Position numbers and translations under genes: made by a program
Source of the DNA: Scatosoma sp045652965
GTDB taxonomy: Bacteria > Bacillota > Clostridia > Christensenellales > Borkfalkiaceae
Reading direction: 5' to 3'
Assembly (NCBI GenBank): GCA_045652965.1
Contig: JAZOLI010000045.1
Span: forward strand, 1 to 28,867
DNA: 28,867 nt
Notes under the pieces: model-generated
The model's input: only the letters and a program-made list of their open reading frames with translations
Told to the model about the DNA's origin: nothing
Database searches by the model: none
Part shown: one piece after another, positions 14,595 through 21,571 of the stretch
Layout of the letters: the number at the start of each line of letters is the position of its first letter
Position numbering within the stretch: position 1 is the first letter of the stretch

Positions 14595-14837
14595 TTATTC
14601 GACTTCAAGGTTTTCAAATAGAAACATATCGTTATCTAAAAATTCCAGCACAGTCATACCAAAACCATTGGCGATGCGCAAAACAGTTGAAAGGGTGACT
14701 GTTTTGCTTTTGCCGCTCATAATCCATTGCATATGACCGTGTTGAATGCCTGAAAGTTGCTCTAAACGATATTGAGTCATTTTCTTTTCGGCAAGCAAAC
14801 CGATTATCCTTTTTGCCACAGCATCATTAACAGTCAC
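14595..14837 (-). CDS. XRE-family helix-turn-helix regulator
   Basis: An 80-residue protein that is little more than a Cro/C1-type HTH domain: KKMTQYRLEQLSGIQHGHMQWIM (about 18-41) followed by TLSTVLRIANGFGMTVLEFL (about 48-67). It should bind DNA as a dimer. The start is GTG at 14837, set by AGGGGGG upstream on the minus strand; the nearby ATG is out of frame. It is divergent from the SLOG-like gene at 14993. The shared 155-base region contains both promoters and a 10-bp inverted repeat, so regulation of its own gene, its neighbour or both is likely. The pair is visibly more AT-rich in codon choice than its neighbours, suggesting separate acquisition. Confidence 0.88.
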   Translation of the reverse strand: MTVNDAVAKRIIGLLAEKKMTQYRLEQLSGIQHGHMQWIMSGKSKTVTLSTVLRIANGFGMTVLEFLDNDMFLFENLEVE

Positions 14838-14852
14838 TTCATACCCCCCTTG

Positions 14853-14897
14853 AAAGAATATATACGAAAGAACACTTCCATATTTATTATATTCTTT
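14853..14897 (-). promoter_or_regulatory. XRE gene promoter region with a 10-bp inverted repeat (operator candidate)
   Basis: AAAGAATATA (14853-14862) and TATATTCTTT (14888-14897) are perfect inverted copies separated by 25 bp. The right arm overlaps a minus-strand TATAAT (14891-14886), the probable -10 of the XRE gene. The -35 is weak (CTTATG at 14914-14909). Position and symmetry fit an autoregulatory operator. Confidence 0.5.
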
Positions 14898-14934
14898 TTG
14901 TAGAAAAACATAAGAATGGGTACTTCCCTATCGG

Positions 14935-14963
14935 TTGCTTTTTTCTCTTGCGTTTGTTATAAT
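14935..14963 (+). promoter_or_regulatory. Promoter for the SLOG-like gene
   Basis: TTGCTT (14935-14940), 17-bp spacer, TATAAT (14958-14963). The start point near 14970 leaves a short leader with AAAGGAT before the double ATG at 14993/14996. Confidence 0.72.
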
Positions 14964-14992
14964 ATGAATGTACTCTTACATAAAGGATAAAA

Positions 14993-15457
14993 ATGATGAT
15001 TATTACCTTTTGTGGACATTCAAACTATACAAGCAGTTTAGAAGATGAAGAAAGGTTGCTTAAAGTTTTGGAAATAGTTGCTCGTGACAAGCAAGTTATG
15101 TTTTATCTCGGCGGATACGGTGGATTTGATAGTTTTGCGCGCAAATGTGCAAGAAGATATAAACAACGCCACAAAAACGCGAAAGTGATATTTATTGCAC
15201 CGTATTTAGGCAAATGGTTAAACGAGAGAAAAGAGATTCTTCAAAAACACTACGACGAAATTATTTATCCCGAAATTGAAAACGTTCCGAAAAAATTCGC
15301 AATAATAAAAAGAAACGAGTGGATGGTGGATCGAGCAGATTACGTGTTTGCTTACGTAAGCAAGCATTATGGGGGAGCTTACAGGACGTTGCTCTATGCA
15401 CATAAGCATAAAAAGCCTTATACGAACTTATATCCAGGCGATTACGAATTATATTGA
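14993..15457 (+). CDS. SLOG-like Rossmann-fold protein (YpsA/DUF1273-related), function unknown
   Basis: The 154-residue protein opens with IITFCGHS, like the TGHR opening of YpsA-type proteins. It carries a glycine-rich LGGYGGFDSFA (39-49), the nucleotide-binding loop of the SLOG superfamily. It ends with a VDRADYVFAYV segment and GGAYRTLLYAHKHKKPY, the usual last strand and helix. SLOG proteins bind nucleotides or nucleotide-derived ligands, and several act in stress or immunity signalling. Here the ligand is unknown. Either ATG (14993 or 14996) could start. It has its own promoter and is divergent from a small XRE regulator. A terminator follows at once, so it is a single-gene transcript. 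Confidence 0.72.
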   Translation: MMIITFCGHSNYTSSLEDEERLLKVLEIVARDKQVMFYLGGYGGFDSFARKCARRYKQRHKNAKVIFIAPYLGKWLNERKEILQKHYDEIIYPEIENVPKKFAIIKRNEWMVDRADYVFAYVSKHYGGAYRTLLYAHKHKKPYTNLYPGDYELY

Positions 15458-15484
15458 TAAAACGAAATACACCTATACAAAAAA

Positions 15485-15525
15485 TATCGCCGTCCTTGTC
15501 GAAAAAGGACGGCGGTTGTGTTTTT
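15485..15525. terminator. Bidirectional terminator between the SLOG-like and CDF genes
   Basis: CGCCGTCCTT (15488-15497) pairs with AAGGACGGCG (15505-15514) around a 7-base loop. On plus, GTTGTGTTTTT follows; on minus, ATATTTTTTG follows. It separates two convergent genes and can serve both. Confidence 0.88.
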
Positions 15526-15533
15526 AACGTAAA

Positions 15534-16700
15534 TTAAACGAAAGGGTGTTCGGCGCGAATCACGCAAGAATAATCGGGGTTTTGTTCGCATATTTTTAAG
15601 GAAACGGCTTTTTCCGCTTCCGCCGCGCTCATTTTACAATCGACAGGCAAAAGCAAATCGAAGATGAGATTGATTTTCGTTTCTCCTTTCGTCATGCGGA
15701 AATCGTGAATGGAGAAATCGGGGTGCACTTCTTTTGCAGACGTTTCACAAAATTCGCGAAGCCCTTGCACGATGGGGTCGTTCACCACGATGGGATCTAA
15801 ATGCACCGTCACGATACAGCCAAATTTTTCATGCATATCCCGTTCCAACTGATCCACTTCTTCGTGCGCCACGTTGATATCCGAATCGGCAGGGACTTCC
15901 GCGTGAAAGGACACGATTTGCCGTCCCACGCCGTAATCGTGCACCATAACGTCGTGAATGCCAACGATGCGCGGATAATTTTGCGTGAATGCATAGATAG
16001 ATTTGATGAATTCGGGATCGGGGGGCGAGCCGAGCAAAAGATCGATCGTTTCTTTTGCCGCTTTGACGCCTGCAAAGCCGATAAAAACAGCAACGAGTAT
16101 GCCAGCGTAGCCGTCGATTGCCAAGCCCCAAAAACGCGCGATTAAAGCGGAAATTAAAACGAGCCCCGTTGCAAAACAATCGGAAAGGGAATCGAACGCC
16201 GCGCCTTTAATTGCGGACGAATTGATTTTTTCTGCAATTTTGCGATAGAAAAAGAAGAGCCAAAATTTCACGAGAATGGCAACGCCAAGCAAGATCAGCG
16301 TGACGTTTCCAACGTTTGGCAAGGTGGGCGTTATAATTTTTTCCACCGACGTTTTCAAAAGCTCGAAGCCAACGAGAACAATCAACATGTCCACGATAAA
16401 CGCGGCAACGTATTCAAGCCTGCCGTGACCGAGGGGGTGTTCCTTATCGACGGGCTTTGCGGCAAGCCGAAACCCGATCAAGGCAATCACCGCCGAGCCT
16501 GCATCCGAGATATTGTTAAACGCGTCTGCAACGATAGCAACGGAAGCGGCAACGAGCCCCAAAACGAGCTTGCCCACAAAGAGAAGAACATTCAAAACGA
16601 TGCCTGTCACGCTTGCAAGCGTGGCATAAGCACCCCGCCCTTGCGCGGAAGATAAATCGTCTTTATTTTTAACAAAAAGTTTGATTAAAAGATTTGTCAT
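15534..16700 (-). CDS. Cation diffusion facilitator, probable Mn2+ (or Fe2+/Zn2+) exporter
   Basis: Six-helix membrane antiporter that expels divalent metal against protons. The TM2 site reads ADAFNNISD (Asn62, Asp66), followed by HPLGHGRLEY. The TM5 site reads DSLSD (Asp170, Asp174). This Asn-Asp-Asp-Asp set is what I recall for Mn-type CDFs rather than the Asp/His set of Zn exporters, so manganese is my first guess. A cytoplasmic ZT-dimer domain (IVGIHDVMVHDYGVGRQIV) follows, then an additional C-terminal segment, giving 388 residues. The start is ATG at 16700 with GGAG nine bases away; a TTG at 16715 inside that Shine-Dalgarno is rejected. It is downstream of oadG but has its own promoter. 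Confidence 0.9.
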   Translation of the reverse strand: MTNLLIKLFVKNKDDLSSAQGRGAYATLASVTGIVLNVLLFVGKLVLGLVAASVAIVADAFNNISDAGSAVIALIGFRLAAKPVDKEHPLGHGRLEYVAAFIVDMLIVLVGFELLKTSVEKIITPTLPNVGNVTLILLGVAILVKFWLFFFYRKIAEKINSSAIKGAAFDSLSDCFATGLVLISALIARFWGLAIDGYAGILVAVFIGFAGVKAAKETIDLLLGSPPDPEFIKSIYAFTQNYPRIVGIHDVMVHDYGVGRQIVSFHAEVPADSDINVAHEEVDQLERDMHEKFGCIVTVHLDPIVVNDPIVQGLREFCETSAKEVHPDFSIHDFRMTKGETKINLIFDLLLPVDCKMSAAEAEKAVSLKICEQNPDYSCVIRAEHPFV

Positions 16701-16714
16701 AACGTTATGCTCCA

Positions 16715-16768
16715 AAAAAGAAAACCGACGTTTGTTTACGTATAGTATACGCCGAAAACGTCGGTTTT
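16715..16768 (-). terminator. 13-bp inverted repeat, terminator of oadBG enclosing the CDF -10
   Basis: AAAACCGACGTTT (16721-16733) and AAACGTCGGTTTT (16756-16768) are perfect inverted copies. Read on minus from oadG they make a 13-bp stem followed by CTTTTTT, a terminator with a 22-base loop. The loop holds the -10 of the CDF gene and a second perfect palindrome CGTATA-G-TATACG (16739-16751), which is a possible operator. Confidence 0.65.
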
Positions 16769-16773
16769 GTCAA
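16744..16773 (-). promoter_or_regulatory. Promoter for the CDF exporter
   Basis: Minus-strand TTGACA (16773-16768), 18-bp spacer, TATACT (16749-16744). It is nested in the inverted repeat that ends oadG. The start point near 16737 means the transcript carries only one arm of that repeat and cannot form the terminator. Confidence 0.72.
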
Positions 16774-16788
16774 CTGTCTTAAAAGGGT

Positions 16789-17019
16789 TTACGAATTGGC
16801 TTGTTCGTTTTCCGTTTGCGCTTCTTCGCGGCGTTTTTTCATTTCGTCGCATTTCGCGATCGCAAAAGCCGTAAGTTTCACGGCGACAATGATTAAGCCG
16901 ATTACGACGAAGATCGCGAGCAATCCTTGCCATAAGAAGTTAAGAGCGGGGGCGATTACTTCCCAATTCATAGGGGTGAGATTATCAAAAGCTGTCAATA
17001 AAGTGATTAAATTCAACAT
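16789..17019 (-). CDS. OadG-like small subunit of a sodium-pump decarboxylase
   Basis: A 76-residue protein with one membrane helix (about residues 29-53: NFLWQGLLAIFVVIGLIIVAV) and a charged C-terminal tail (KKRREEAQTENEQ). This is the layout of the gamma subunit that assembles Na+-translocating decarboxylases such as oxaloacetate, methylmalonyl-CoA and glutaconyl-CoA decarboxylase. Sequence conservation in this family is poor; the call leans on its place 16 bases after oadB. GGAGAG precedes the ATG. Confidence 0.75.
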   Translation of the reverse strand: MLNLITLLTAFDNLTPMNWEVIAPALNFLWQGLLAIFVVIGLIIVAVKLTAFAIAKCDEMKKRREEAQTENEQANS

Positions 17020-17035
17020 ATTCTTTCTCTCCTTA

Positions 17036-18172
17036 TTATAAGCCGCAGAAGGGGCCGAGTATACCGATAATCAAGCCGCCGACGATAGCGGAAGCGATTT
17101 GTCCCGAAACGTTTGCGCCGACCGCGTGCATCAAAAGGTGATTGGACGGATCTTCTTTCGTGCCCATTTTTGCAACGACGCGCGAAGCCATCGGGAACGC
17201 GGAGATACCCGCCGCACCGAGCATAGGATTGATTTTTTCTTTGCTAAACAGGTTGATCACTTTCGCGCACATAACGCCGCCGACTGTGTCGAATACGAAC
17301 GCGAACAAGCCGAGCGCCATAATGATAAGCGTTTCAATCTTGATGAAAGCTTCTGCTTGCATTTGGAAAGCGATCGTGATACCAAGAAGCAGGGTGATGA
17401 TGTTGGAGAACGTCGTTTGCGCTGTTTCCGAAAGGGATTTCAAAACGCCACATTCTCTCAAAAGGTTGCCAAACATCAACATACCCACGAGCGAAAGGGA
17501 ATCGGGAGCGATCAAACCGGAAATGATCGTAACGATAATCGGAAACAAAATACGCATCAGTTGCGGAATTTGCTTCGCGTTATATTTCATGCGGATTAAA
17601 CGTTCTTTTTTGGTGGTGCACATTTTAATCACGGCAGGTTGCACGATAGGCACGAGCGCCATATACGAATAGGCTACCACCATGATAGGACCGAGATATT
17701 TAGACATAAGTTGTTGTGCGACCAAAATTGCCGTCGGACCGTCCGCCGCGCCGATGATACCAATGGAAGCCGCGTCGTTTAAGGGGAAGCCGATCATAGC
17801 GGCAAAGATGATGGTGACGAAAATGCCAAGCTGCGCCGCGCCGCCCAAGATAAAGAGCTTGGGATTGGAAAGAAGCGGACCGAAATCGATCATACAACCG
17901 ATACCGATAAAGAGCAAAAGGGGCATTGCTTCACTTGCTTCGATACCCACTTTGAAAAGGGAAGTGATGATACCAAGGTGTTCGCCGCCTTCTCCGCTGC
18001 CGATTACGGGCGAAAGGGGCAGGTTGACGAGAATCGCGCCAAAGCCCATAGGAAGCAAAAGCGCAGGTTCCATGTCTTTTTTAATAGCCAAATAAATCAA
18101 GATTCCGCCGATAGCCCACATAGCCACTTGTTGCCACGTAAGCGCTTGGAATCCTTGCAATAAAAAGTCCAT
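17036..18172 (-). CDS. oadB: Sodium ion-translocating decarboxylase beta subunit
   Basis: Polytopic membrane subunit that decarboxylates carboxybiotin and pumps Na+ outward. The substrate could be oxaloacetate, methylmalonyl-CoA or glutaconyl-CoA, since the beta subunit does not reveal which (oadB, mmdB and gcdB are close). Diagnostic segments are IGIIGAADGPTAILVAQQL, carrying the essential Asp of the DGPT motif, and the C-terminal VGANVSGQIASAIVGG with the conserved Asn and Ser. The start is ATG at 18172 behind GGAGG, giving 378 residues; an ATG at 18184 lies upstream of the Shine-Dalgarno. The carboxyltransferase alpha subunit and the biotin carrier are absent from the window, so they must be encoded elsewhere. 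Confidence 0.9.
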   Translation of the reverse strand: MDFLLQGFQALTWQQVAMWAIGGILIYLAIKKDMEPALLLPMGFGAILVNLPLSPVIGSGEGGEHLGIITSLFKVGIEASEAMPLLLFIGIGCMIDFGPLLSNPKLFILGGAAQLGIFVTIIFAAMIGFPLNDAASIGIIGAADGPTAILVAQQLMSKYLGPIMVVAYSYMALVPIVQPAVIKMCTTKKERLIRMKYNAKQIPQLMRILFPIIVTIISGLIAPDSLSLVGMLMFGNLLRECGVLKSLSETAQTTFSNIITLLLGITIAFQMQAEAFIKIETLIIMALGLFAFVFDTVGGVMCAKVINLFSKEKINPMLGAAGISAFPMASRVVAKMGTKEDPSNHLLMHAVGANVSGQIASAIVGGLIIGILGPFCGL

Positions 18173-18202
18173 AAAATCCTCCATTGTAATAACACTTCAT
18201 TT

Positions 18203-18231
18203 ATTATAAAAGAAAATATAAATAATGTCAA
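18203..18231 (-). promoter_or_regulatory. Consensus promoter for oadB-oadG
   Basis: Minus-strand TTGACA (18231-18226), 17-bp spacer, TATAAT (18208-18203), all perfect consensus. It is divergent from the equally perfect promoter of the CaCA exchanger, about 50 bp apart between the two -35 boxes. This suggests strong expression of both membrane systems. Confidence 0.87.
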
Positions 18232-18277
18232 TAAAAAACATAAGAGAAAAGAAAAATAAAAGCAAAAAAGAGAATCG

Positions 18278-18306
18278 TTGACAAGCGTTTTAAGATATGC
18301 TATAAT
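18278..18306 (+). promoter_or_regulatory. Consensus promoter for the CaCA exchanger
   Basis: TTGACA (18278-18283), 17-bp spacer, TATAAT (18301-18306), with both hexamers perfect. The transcript would start near 18313, about 38 bases before the ATG, with AAGGAG at about 18340. Confidence 0.87.
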
Positions 18307-18350
18307 AATAATACGCGTAAACGGTTAAAATGAAAACGTAAGGAGAAATT

Positions 18351-19376
18351 ATGGATATCGGAACGGCGATTGTGGTGCTGATTATCGGCTTCGTTTGCTT
18401 GGTAAAAGGCGCGGATTGGTTTGTAGACGGTGCGGCGGGGATTGCGGAGAAATTGCGCGTGCCCCAACTTGTGATCGGCTTGACGATCGTGGCGTTTGGT
18501 ACGAGTGCGCCCGAGCTTGCAACGTCGATTATTTCTGCGGTGCAGGGGGACGTGGATATTGCCATCGGCAACATCGTAGGCAGCAACATCACCAATATTT
18601 TGCTCATTTTAGGGCTCGCGGCGGTGATTGCCAACTTGCCCGTGCATAAGGATACGCTTCGTATCGATTTCCCCGTGCTTATCGGCTCGTCGGCGCTATT
18701 GTTGCTTTGCGGTTTGAACGGCACGCTTGAAAGATGGGAAGGCATTTTGTTTTTCGTGATCTCCATCGTGTATACGGTGGCACTTATTTGGATCGCCATG
18801 AAGCAAAGAAAAAGCGAGCCACAATATGCGCTTGCGCTAGAAAATAGAGAAGAAGTGATTATTCCTGACGACGGCGATGCTCAAGTGCCTAAAACCGCTT
18901 ACGGCCGTTGGTATAAAGCGATGAAAGAATACACGTGGTTTTTGAGCGTGGTGACGATCGTAGGGCTTGCAATCGTTGTGCTTGGTGCAAATCTTGCCGT
19001 GGAAAGCGCAACGGCGATTGCGGAAAACTTCGGCGTTTCCGAACGCATCATCGGTTTGACGGTGGTGGCGATCGGCACATCCTTACCCGAGCTTGTCACC
19101 TGCGTGGTTGCGGCAACGAAAGGGGATACGGATATCGCCGTGGGCGACATCGTGGGTAGCTGTATCTTCAATATCATTAGAACGCTCGGTATTGCGGCAA
19201 TGATCATTCCCTTGCCTTTTGCTAGCGAATTTTTAATCGACGGCGTGATCGCGCTTTGTGCAACGTTGTTGTTGACGGGTTTGGGCTGTTTCAAAGGTCA
19301 AAAAATACGTCGTTGGGGCGGGATTGTGATGCTTCTCGGTTTCGCCGCGTATTATGTATACTTGTTCGCTTTGTAA
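18351..19376 (+). CDS. Calcium/sodium antiporter (CaCA family, YrbG-like)
   Basis: Membrane exchanger with ten predicted helices in two inverted halves, each with an alpha repeat. The first repeat shows GTSAPELATS (50-59) and GNIVGSNITNILLILG; the second shows GTSLPELVTC (about 242-251) and GDIVGSCIFNIIRTLG. The paired GTSxPE glutamates and GSN/GSC segments build the ion sites. In the second repeat Cys stands where Asn is more usual, which may alter ion preference. The 341-residue length fits the family. It is divergent from oadBG, so a Na+ gradient made by the decarboxylase pump could drive Ca2+ export here (inference). A hydrophilic loop lies near residues 150-190. Confidence 0.92.
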   Translation: MDIGTAIVVLIIGFVCLVKGADWFVDGAAGIAEKLRVPQLVIGLTIVAFGTSAPELATSIISAVQGDVDIAIGNIVGSNITNILLILGLAAVIANLPVHKDTLRIDFPVLIGSSALLLLCGLNGTLERWEGILFFVISIVYTVALIWIAMKQRKSEPQYALALENREEVIIPDDGDAQVPKTAYGRWYKAMKEYTWFLSVVTIVGLAIVVLGANLAVESATAIAENFGVSERIIGLTVVAIGTSLPELVTCVVAATKGDTDIAVGDIVGSCIFNIIRTLGIAAMIIPLPFASEFLIDGVIALCATLLLTGLGCFKGQKIRRWGGIVMLLGFAAYYVYLFAL

Positions 19377-19417
19377 GAAAAAAGTTAAAAAATTTATCAA
19401 AATGGTGGCAAAAACGC

Positions 19418-19446
19418 TTGCCAAAGAAAAGAAAATGCTATATAAT
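19418..19446 (+). promoter_or_regulatory. Promoter for rplS
   Basis: TTGCCA (19418-19423), 17-bp spacer, TATAAT (19441-19446). The predicted start near 19453 gives a leader of about 95 bases. rplS thus has its own promoter, consistent with its separation from rimM/trmD. Confidence 0.78.
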
Positions 19447-19451
19447 TATCG

Positions 19452-19530
19452 TTGACTTCGAGCGTTCCTCTGCCTTTTATTTGGGTTTTACGAGGAGTAA
19501 AACAGCGGGTTAAGAGCGTTTCGTAAATAA
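19452..19530 (+). ncRNA. Candidate L19 leader (rplS 5' UTR structure)
   Basis: The leader holds a 7-bp hairpin GTTTTAC/GTAAAAC (19485-19491 with 19497-19503, loop GAGGA). CTGC/GCGG (19470-19473 with 19505-19508) extends it, followed by GTTAAGAGCG. Position and the elements CCTCTGCC and AGCGGGTTAAGA resemble the Firmicutes L19 leader as I remember it. That RNA is thought to mediate autoregulation by L19. A covariance-model match was not possible here. Confidence 0.5.
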
Positions 19531-19548
19531 CGGAGGTAAAGTCTGAAA

Positions 19549-19893
19549 ATGAAAGGATTGATTGAAGCAATCAACGCAGAAAGCTTAAAAGCGGAAGTTC
19601 CTTCTTTCGAAGTAGGCGACACGGTAAAGGTCGGCTATAAGATTATCGAAGGCGGCAAGGAAAGAGTGCAAAACTTCGAAGGCGTGGTTATCGCTAAGAA
19701 AAACGGCGGCGTTTCCGAAACGTTCACCGTTCGTCACATTTCCTACGGCGTTGGCGTAGAAAAAACGTATCCCCTTCATTCCCCGAAAATTGCATCCATC
19801 ACGGTTGTAAGACGCGGTAAGGTTAGAAGAGCGAAGTTGTATTATCTGCGCAAGTTGACGGGTAAAGCAGCGAAAGTTAAAGAAAAAATTTAA
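19549..19893 (+). CDS. rplS: 50S ribosomal protein bL19
   Basis: Large-subunit protein at the 30S-50S interface. The 114 residues match the family throughout: VGDTVKVGYKIIEGGKERVQ, FEGVVIAKKNGG, SETFTVRHISYGVGVEKTYPLHSP and the basic VRRGKVRRAKLYYLRKLTGKAAKVKE tail. CGGAGG precedes the ATG by about eleven bases. It normally follows trmD; here its nearest upstream gene is a CaCA exchanger, and rimM is almost 11 kb away. A terminator follows. Confidence 0.97.
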   Translation: MKGLIEAINAESLKAEVPSFEVGDTVKVGYKIIEGGKERVQNFEGVVIAKKNGGVSETFTVRHISYGVGVEKTYPLHSPKIASITVVRRGKVRRAKLYYLRKLTGKAAKVKEKI

Positions 19894-19915
19894 AAGATCG
19901 GTTAAAGCCGAAAAG

Positions 19916-19950
19916 AAAAGTTCGCCCAAAGTCAAAGGCGAACTTTTTTT
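19916..19950 (+). terminator. Intrinsic terminator after rplS
   Basis: AAAAGTTCGCC (19916-19926) pairs with GGCGAACTTTT (19937-19947), an 11-bp stem with a 10-base loop running into seven Ts. Confidence 0.9.
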
Positions 19951-19974
19951 ATTTGAAAAATGCCTGTAAAACTG

Positions 19975-20003
19975 TTTACTTTTTCGTTCGTTTAGGGTAA
20001 AAT
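19975..20003 (+). promoter_or_regulatory. Promoter for yifB
   Basis: TTTACT (19975-19980), 17-bp spacer, TAAAAT (19998-20003). The start near 20010 is followed by AAGGAAGGAG just before the ATG at 20038. The genes from here to dprA, and perhaps to hslU, are closely packed. Confidence 0.65.
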
Positions 20004-20037
20004 AGAACGTGGCAATATATAAGGAAGGAGAAAAGCC

Positions 20038-21561
20038 ATGATAGCAAGAGTGCAAAGCTACGCGCTTTCTGGTTTAGACGGCGTTGCCGTGACGGTGGAA
20101 GCGGACGTATCGCGTGGGTTGCCTGCCTATGAAATCGTAGGCTTGCCTGACGCGGCGGTGAAAGAATCGAAAGAACGGGTGAGAAGTGCGGTGAAAAACA
20201 GCGCGCTTGAATTTCCCATGCATAAAATCACCGTTAATCTCGCGCCTGCATACGTTAAAAAGGAAGGCACGGCGTTCGATTTACCCGTCGCAGTATGTTT
20301 GCTTTTGGCAAGCGGCGCGTTAGAAGCAAACGTTGATGGCGTTATCTTTTTAGGTGAGCTTGCGTTAAACGGCGAGCTGCGCCCCGTGACGGGCGTGTTG
20401 CCTGCGCTCATTTCCGCAAGGGACAAAGGCTTTACGAAGTTTGTCGTGCCTTATGAAAATTATAAAGAGGCGAGCTATATCCACGGCGTGGAAGTGGTTG
20501 CAGCAAAAACGCTTAAAGAAGTGGTCAACCATTTATCGGGGCTTGCTCCCTTAGAGCCTGTGTGCGCAAGAGCCTATCAAGTGGGCGAAAGGGCGAAAAA
20601 TTCCCCGCACGATCTTTCCTTGATCAAAGGACAAATGGTTGCAAAACGCGCTTTGGAAGTGGCGGTTGCCGGCGGACATAATATTTTGTTCGTTGGGCCT
20701 CCAGGAAGCGGTAAAACCATGCTCGCAAGAGCCATCCCTACCATATTGCCTGATTTAAGCTTTGAAGAAGCGTTAGAAATCACAAAAATACATTCGGTAG
20801 CAGGTACGCTTGGCGAAGAAGGGATTGTGACGGAACGCCCGTTTAGAACTCCCCACCACACGGCGACGACGGTTGCGCTTTGCGGCGGTGGCAATAAAAC
20901 GGTGCACCCTGGGGAAATTTCCCTTGCGCACGGCGGCGTGCTGTTTTTAGACGAATTGCCTGAATATAAGCGTTCTTCACTCGAAGCTATGCGCCAACCG
21001 TTGGAAGACGGTGTGATCACTATCTCTCGCGCAGGCGGCACGGCGACCTATCCCGCTTCGTTCACCCTTTGCGCGAGTATGAACCCTTGCCCTTGTGGAA
21101 ATCACGGTAGTGTGAAACGGGAATGCGTTTGTACGCCCAACGACGTGCGTAAATATCGCGCCCGCATTTCAGGGCCGCTCCTTGATAGAATTGACATTCA
21201 AGTGGAAGTGGACGGGGTGGATTACGACGATTTGGTGTCGCAAGAAAAAGCGGAAACGAGTGCGGCGGTGAAAGCGCGCGCGGACGAGGCGAGAAAGATA
21301 CAAAGAGCGCGCTTTGAAAACAGCAAAGTAAAAAGCAATTCGGAAATGGGCGAGAAAGAAACGAGAGAATATTGCCGTCTTTCGCCCGAAGGCGAAGAAG
21401 TGCTTAGAGCGGCGTTTGATCGCTTCCATTTATCGGCGAGAGCTCGTTCAAGAATTTTGAAGGTAGCGCGAACGATTGCCGATCTCGATTTTTCCGAAAA
21501 CATAACCCCCGAACATTTATACGAAGCAATCTCTTATCGTGCGTATAGCGCGGAAGATTAA
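20038..21561 (+). CDS. YifB/ComM family Mg-chelatase-like AAA+ ATPase
   Basis: A hexameric helicase-like ATPase; its ComM homologue drives branch migration when transforming DNA integrates. The N-terminal ChlI-type domain (ALSGLDGVAVTVEADVSRGL, VGLPDAAVKESKERV) has the Lon-like fold. The AAA+ core has Walker A GPPGSGKTMLARA (about 221-233), Walker B GVLFLDELPEY and the sensor ASMNPCPCG. The C-terminal lid is the Mg_chelatase_C type (ARSRILKVARTIADL). The 507-residue length is normal. A Cys-rich stretch (CPCGNHGSVKRECVC) is typical. dprA follows after ten bases, supporting a role in DNA uptake or recombination. Confidence 0.94.
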   Translation: MIARVQSYALSGLDGVAVTVEADVSRGLPAYEIVGLPDAAVKESKERVRSAVKNSALEFPMHKITVNLAPAYVKKEGTAFDLPVAVCLLLASGALEANVDGVIFLGELALNGELRPVTGVLPALISARDKGFTKFVVPYENYKEASYIHGVEVVAAKTLKEVVNHLSGLAPLEPVCARAYQVGERAKNSPHDLSLIKGQMVAKRALEVAVAGGHNILFVGPPGSGKTMLARAIPTILPDLSFEEALEITKIHSVAGTLGEEGIVTERPFRTPHHTATTVALCGGGNKTVHPGEISLAHGGVLFLDELPEYKRSSLEAMRQPLEDGVITISRAGGTATYPASFTLCASMNPCPCGNHGSVKRECVCTPNDVRKYRARISGPLLDRIDIQVEVDGVDYDDLVSQEKAETSAAVKARADEARKIQRARFENSKVKSNSEMGEKETREYCRLSPEGEEVLRAAFDRFHLSARARSRILKVARTIADLDFSENITPEHLYEAISYRAYSAED

Positions 21562-21571
21562 GGGGTAGGCT

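Noticed and set aside
15801..16179. Overlapping frames opposite or within the CDF gene
   Set aside because: They are alternative frames of a well supported membrane transporter without motifs of their own.
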